From a virus, in the IMG/VR virus record IMGVR_UViG_3300029922_000229, positions 1 to 30,957 of that record: a stretch of DNA of 30,957 nt; one strand, 5' to 3'. Below are positions 29,654 to 30,957 of the stretch, piece after piece. Every line of letters begins with the position of its first letter. Within the stretch, counting starts at the first letter, position 1. The position numbers were made by a program, and so were the translations under genes. A model generated the notes under the pieces. That model did no database searches and was not told the DNA's origin. It saw nothing but the letters and a program-made list of their open reading frames with translations.

Positions 29654-30212
29654 TTAGAACCTCCTTTATAAGATGTGTTTTTCTTTTTCCTCTACGTTGA
29701 CCGTAGATTCTAGCACAGAAGGATGTTATCACGGAGATAAAATCCTGAATTAGATCATCCTGTTCAGTGAGTGTTTCATTAATAACTATCAATTCACAAT
29801 CATTTTTTTGGCATAAAAGTTTAATGAAATTAAACCCGAAACGGGTTAATCTATCTTTATGTTCAACCACTAATCTGGTAACTTTAGATTGTTCTAAGAT
29901 AGACAATAATTTAGGTCTGGAATCATTAAGACCTGATCCTACTTCTTCTATGGATTGATTAACAGACCATCCATTAACATTACAGAACGCTACAATTCTC
30001 TCAGTTTGTGATTCTAAATATTTTTTATTTAAGGTAGATGAAACTCTAGCATACGTGACAGTGAAAGGCGATTTGGTTTTAGTTTTAACATCCGGTACAA
30101 TAATAGTACCGGTTGGGAGTTTATAGGCATTTTCCAATTTACCTGCTTTGAAAATATTCCAAGCAGTTTGATAGGAAACTCCCGTTTGTTTTGCCCATTT
30201 AGATAATTTCAT
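29637..30212 (-). CDS. tnpA: IS607-type serine recombinase TnpA
   Basis: A 191-residue recombinase. An N-terminal MerR-like helix-turn-helix (KLSKWAKQTGVSYQTAWNIF, residues 2-21) is followed by the resolvase domain: TYARVSS (catalytic Ser58), LESQTERIVAFCNVNGW, an acidic IEEVGSGLNDSRPKL, VVEHKDRLTRFGF (Arg cluster) and the ending FCARIYGQRRGKRK. This is the usual order and length for IS607 TnpA, which moves the element with little target preference. All key residues are seen. It is preceded by a phage-type late motif. Confidence 0.93.
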   Translation of the reverse strand: MKLSKWAKQTGVSYQTAWNIFKAGKLENAYKLPTGTIIVPDVKTKTKSPFTVTYARVSSTLNKKYLESQTERIVAFCNVNGWSVNQSIEEVGSGLNDSRPKLLSILEQSKVTRLVVEHKDRLTRFGFNFIKLLCQKNDCELIVINETLTEQDDLIQDFISVITSFCARIYGQRRGKRKTHLIKEVLNEKDL

Positions 30213-30219
30213 CCACTAT

Positions 30220-30227
30220 TATTTATC
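30220..30227 (-). promoter_or_regulatory. Late-type promoter in front of tnpA
   Basis: GATAAATA on the minus strand, seven bases (ATAGTGG) before the ATG at 30212, the same motif and distance as in front of phage late genes. Confidence 0.6.
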
Positions 30228-30328
30228 ACTCTTTTAATATTTTTCTTGATGTTTTTATAAGAAATGATATAAATTGTTATAAAACTAATGAAGATTAACA
30301 ATAGTAGCTTCGCTCATAAGATTACTTA

Positions 30329-30356
30329 TTGAAAAATCTCGAAAAGTAAATAAGTA
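30329..30356 (+). promoter_or_regulatory. Possible early promoter of the HNH gene
   Basis: TTGAAA (30329-30334), 16-base spacer, TAAGTA (30351-30356), then five bases to the GTG at 30362. The -10 box is a poor match, but the spacing agrees with the others. Confidence 0.4.
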
Positions 30357-30361
30357 ATTTG

Positions 30362-30655
30362 GTGCGTTTCCATTGTGAATATCCGTTTTGCGATTATAAA
30401 ACCAACAAAAGAAGTAAAATAGATTATCATCATATTATTCCAAAAGAGGCTGGTGGGTCTGACGACAGTTCAAATCGACTCTGGTTATGCCCAAATCATC
30501 ATAGAAATATCTTCATAAATGAATCTTCGGCAGGTATTCATGCAACCCCCGGTGATAAAACATTAAAACTAATTGGAAAATTCTATTCCACTTCCGGTTA
30601 TGTTCTAGCTTATCAAGAAAGTGGAATTTCTAAGCTTTTCCCATTGCATTATTAA
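30362..30655 (+). CDS. HNH endonuclease-like protein
   Basis: A 97-residue protein. HNH signature: YHHIIPKEAGGSDDSSN followed by LWLCPNHHRNIF, with Cys pairs before (CEYPFC) and around it for the structural zinc. It starts at the GTG at 30362, or at the TTG three bases earlier. Small free-standing HNH proteins in phages act as homing nucleases or help packaging; here it sits next to the IS607-type element and far from the terminase, so a homing or accessory role is more likely. The C-terminal half (KFYSTSGYVLAYQ) is a beta-rich segment of unknown use. Confidence 0.8.
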   Translation: MRFHCEYPFCDYKTNKRSKIDYHHIIPKEAGGSDDSSNRLWLCPNHHRNIFINESSAGIHATPGDKTLKLIGKFYSTSGYVLAYQESGISKLFPLHY

Positions 30656-30671
30656 AAATTTTTGTTAAATT
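30644..30671 (+). promoter_or_regulatory. Early promoter of the gene at 30681
   Basis: TTGCAT (30644-30649), 16-base spacer, TAAATT (30666-30671), then nine bases to the ATG at 30681. The -35 box lies in the last codons of the HNH gene. Confidence 0.6.
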
Positions 30672-30680
30672 CATTTTCAC

Positions 30681-30929
30681 ATGACAAAGAACCAGTTAAA
30701 ACAGGGTCAGAATTACATCAGGATTGAATATAAGGAACTTATAAAGAAAACTGACCAATGGAGTTGGAAAGATAATTATGTCTCGTCTGACAAAGAATTT
30801 AATGATTATTTGAAAATTTTAAAGGAAAATACTAAGATTTTCGATATCAAAAAATACAAAGTAACTTTTTTGGGTATTGATAAGTCAAATCGTGACCACT
30901 GGAAAGTTAATTGTTCGGAATCTGTTTAA
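30681..30929 (+). CDS. Unknown small early protein
   Basis: An 82-residue, Lys- and Asp-rich protein without a recognised motif. A Trp-containing middle (DQWSWKDNYVSSDKEF) precedes beta-strands (YKVTFLGIDKS). It has its own early promoter. Confidence 0.65.
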   Translation: MTKNQLKQGQNYIRIEYKELIKKTDQWSWKDNYVSSDKEFNDYLKILKENTKIFDIKKYKVTFLGIDKSNRDHWKVNCSESV

Positions 30930-30930
30930 C

Positions 30931-30957
30931 ATGGCATTGTTTAAGCTTCTCGAAAGT
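30931..30957 (+). CDS. Start of a gene cut by the window edge
   Basis: An ATG one base after the previous stop opens the frame MALFKLLES, which runs off the end. It resembles the start of the membrane protein at 2716 (MALFSKLL) in its first residues, too short to interpret. Confidence 0.35.

Larger units (their letters stand above)
28391..30227 (-). mobile_element. IS607-type element (tnpA-tnpB)
   Basis: A serine-recombinase tnpA followed by an overlapping tnpB is the defining layout of IS607 elements. Both genes look complete. IS607 elements lack terminal inverted repeats, so the ends cannot be placed exactly; the downstream end lies within about 20 bases of the tnpB stop, because the endolysin-like gene begins at 28369. 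The stretch 30228-30330 upstream of tnpA is AT-rich without genes and probably holds the other end. Confidence 0.85.

Noticed and set aside
30228-30330. A small gene or RNA between tnpA and the HNH gene
   Set aside because: The stretch is AT-rich with stops in all frames and no strong hairpin; it is probably the end region of the IS607-type element.
1-30957. Alternative genetic code, as in some large phages
   Set aside because: Well-supported genes end with TAA, TAG and TGA, and no in-frame stop interrupts a recognised protein apart from the frameshifted gene at 5220.
1-30957. CRISPR array or tRNA genes
   Set aside because: No regularly spaced repeats and no cloverleaf-like sequence with the usual conserved arms were seen in the intergenic stretches.

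Overview
The window is a piece of a large, AT-rich tailed-phage genome with T4-like (myovirus) building blocks. The evidence is a T4 gp61-type primase, a gp17-type large terminase, a gp19-type tail tube and a relative, a gp53-type baseplate wedge protein, a hub-like tail protein, a dUTPase, cell-wall hydrolases and TATAAATA-type late promoters. Genes sit on both strands in small blocks and use the standard code (TAA, TAG and TGA all end genes). No tRNA, rRNA or CRISPR array was seen. The host cannot be named; the early promoters look sigma70-like (TTGACA / TAAAAT).

Layout. 1-530: end of a lectin-like structural gene plus a small partner, clearly richer in G+C than the rest. 633-3886: primase, a probable late protein on the minus strand, and small unknown genes including a two-helix membrane protein. 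3919-5100: an IS200/IS605-type tnpB element without a transposase. 5115-5965: early genes, one apparently frameshifted. 5962-12173: virion block with hub-like protein, gp53, two unknown late proteins (one very acidic), two tail-tube-fold proteins, a tiny membrane protein and a beta-rich surface protein. 12251-16512: DNA-processing and packaging block with a PD-(D/E)XK nuclease, a HAD-fold enzyme, a truncated terminase-like protein and a large terminase carrying a mini-intein. 16526-20747: glycosyltransferase and a 1121-residue PKD plus beta-propeller protein. 20779-26321: early accessory block of dUTPase, many small proteins, an exostosin-like glycosyltransferase and a macro-domain protein. 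26234-26569: relic of a second tnpB element and the tail of a broken gene. 26578-28369: papain-like amidase, nucleotidyltransferase and probable endolysin. 28391-30227: IS607-type tnpA-tnpB element. 30362-30957: HNH protein and small genes.

The most interesting signal is regulatory. Two promoter types recur and both are placed almost directly against start codons. The early type is TTGNNN, 16 bases, TAAAAT-like, then 5-9 bases to the start. The late type is NNTAAATA, then 5-7 bases to the start. If transcription begins where it does for sigma70 and T4 gp55 promoters, many of these mRNAs begin at or within a few bases of the start codon, so the phage would make leaderless messages on a large scale. 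The same layout precedes the IS607 tnpA gene and the endolysin gene, whose -35 box lies inside the last codons of the IS607 tnpB. This promoter logic also fixes several starts: 7984, 10795, 26578 and 30362.
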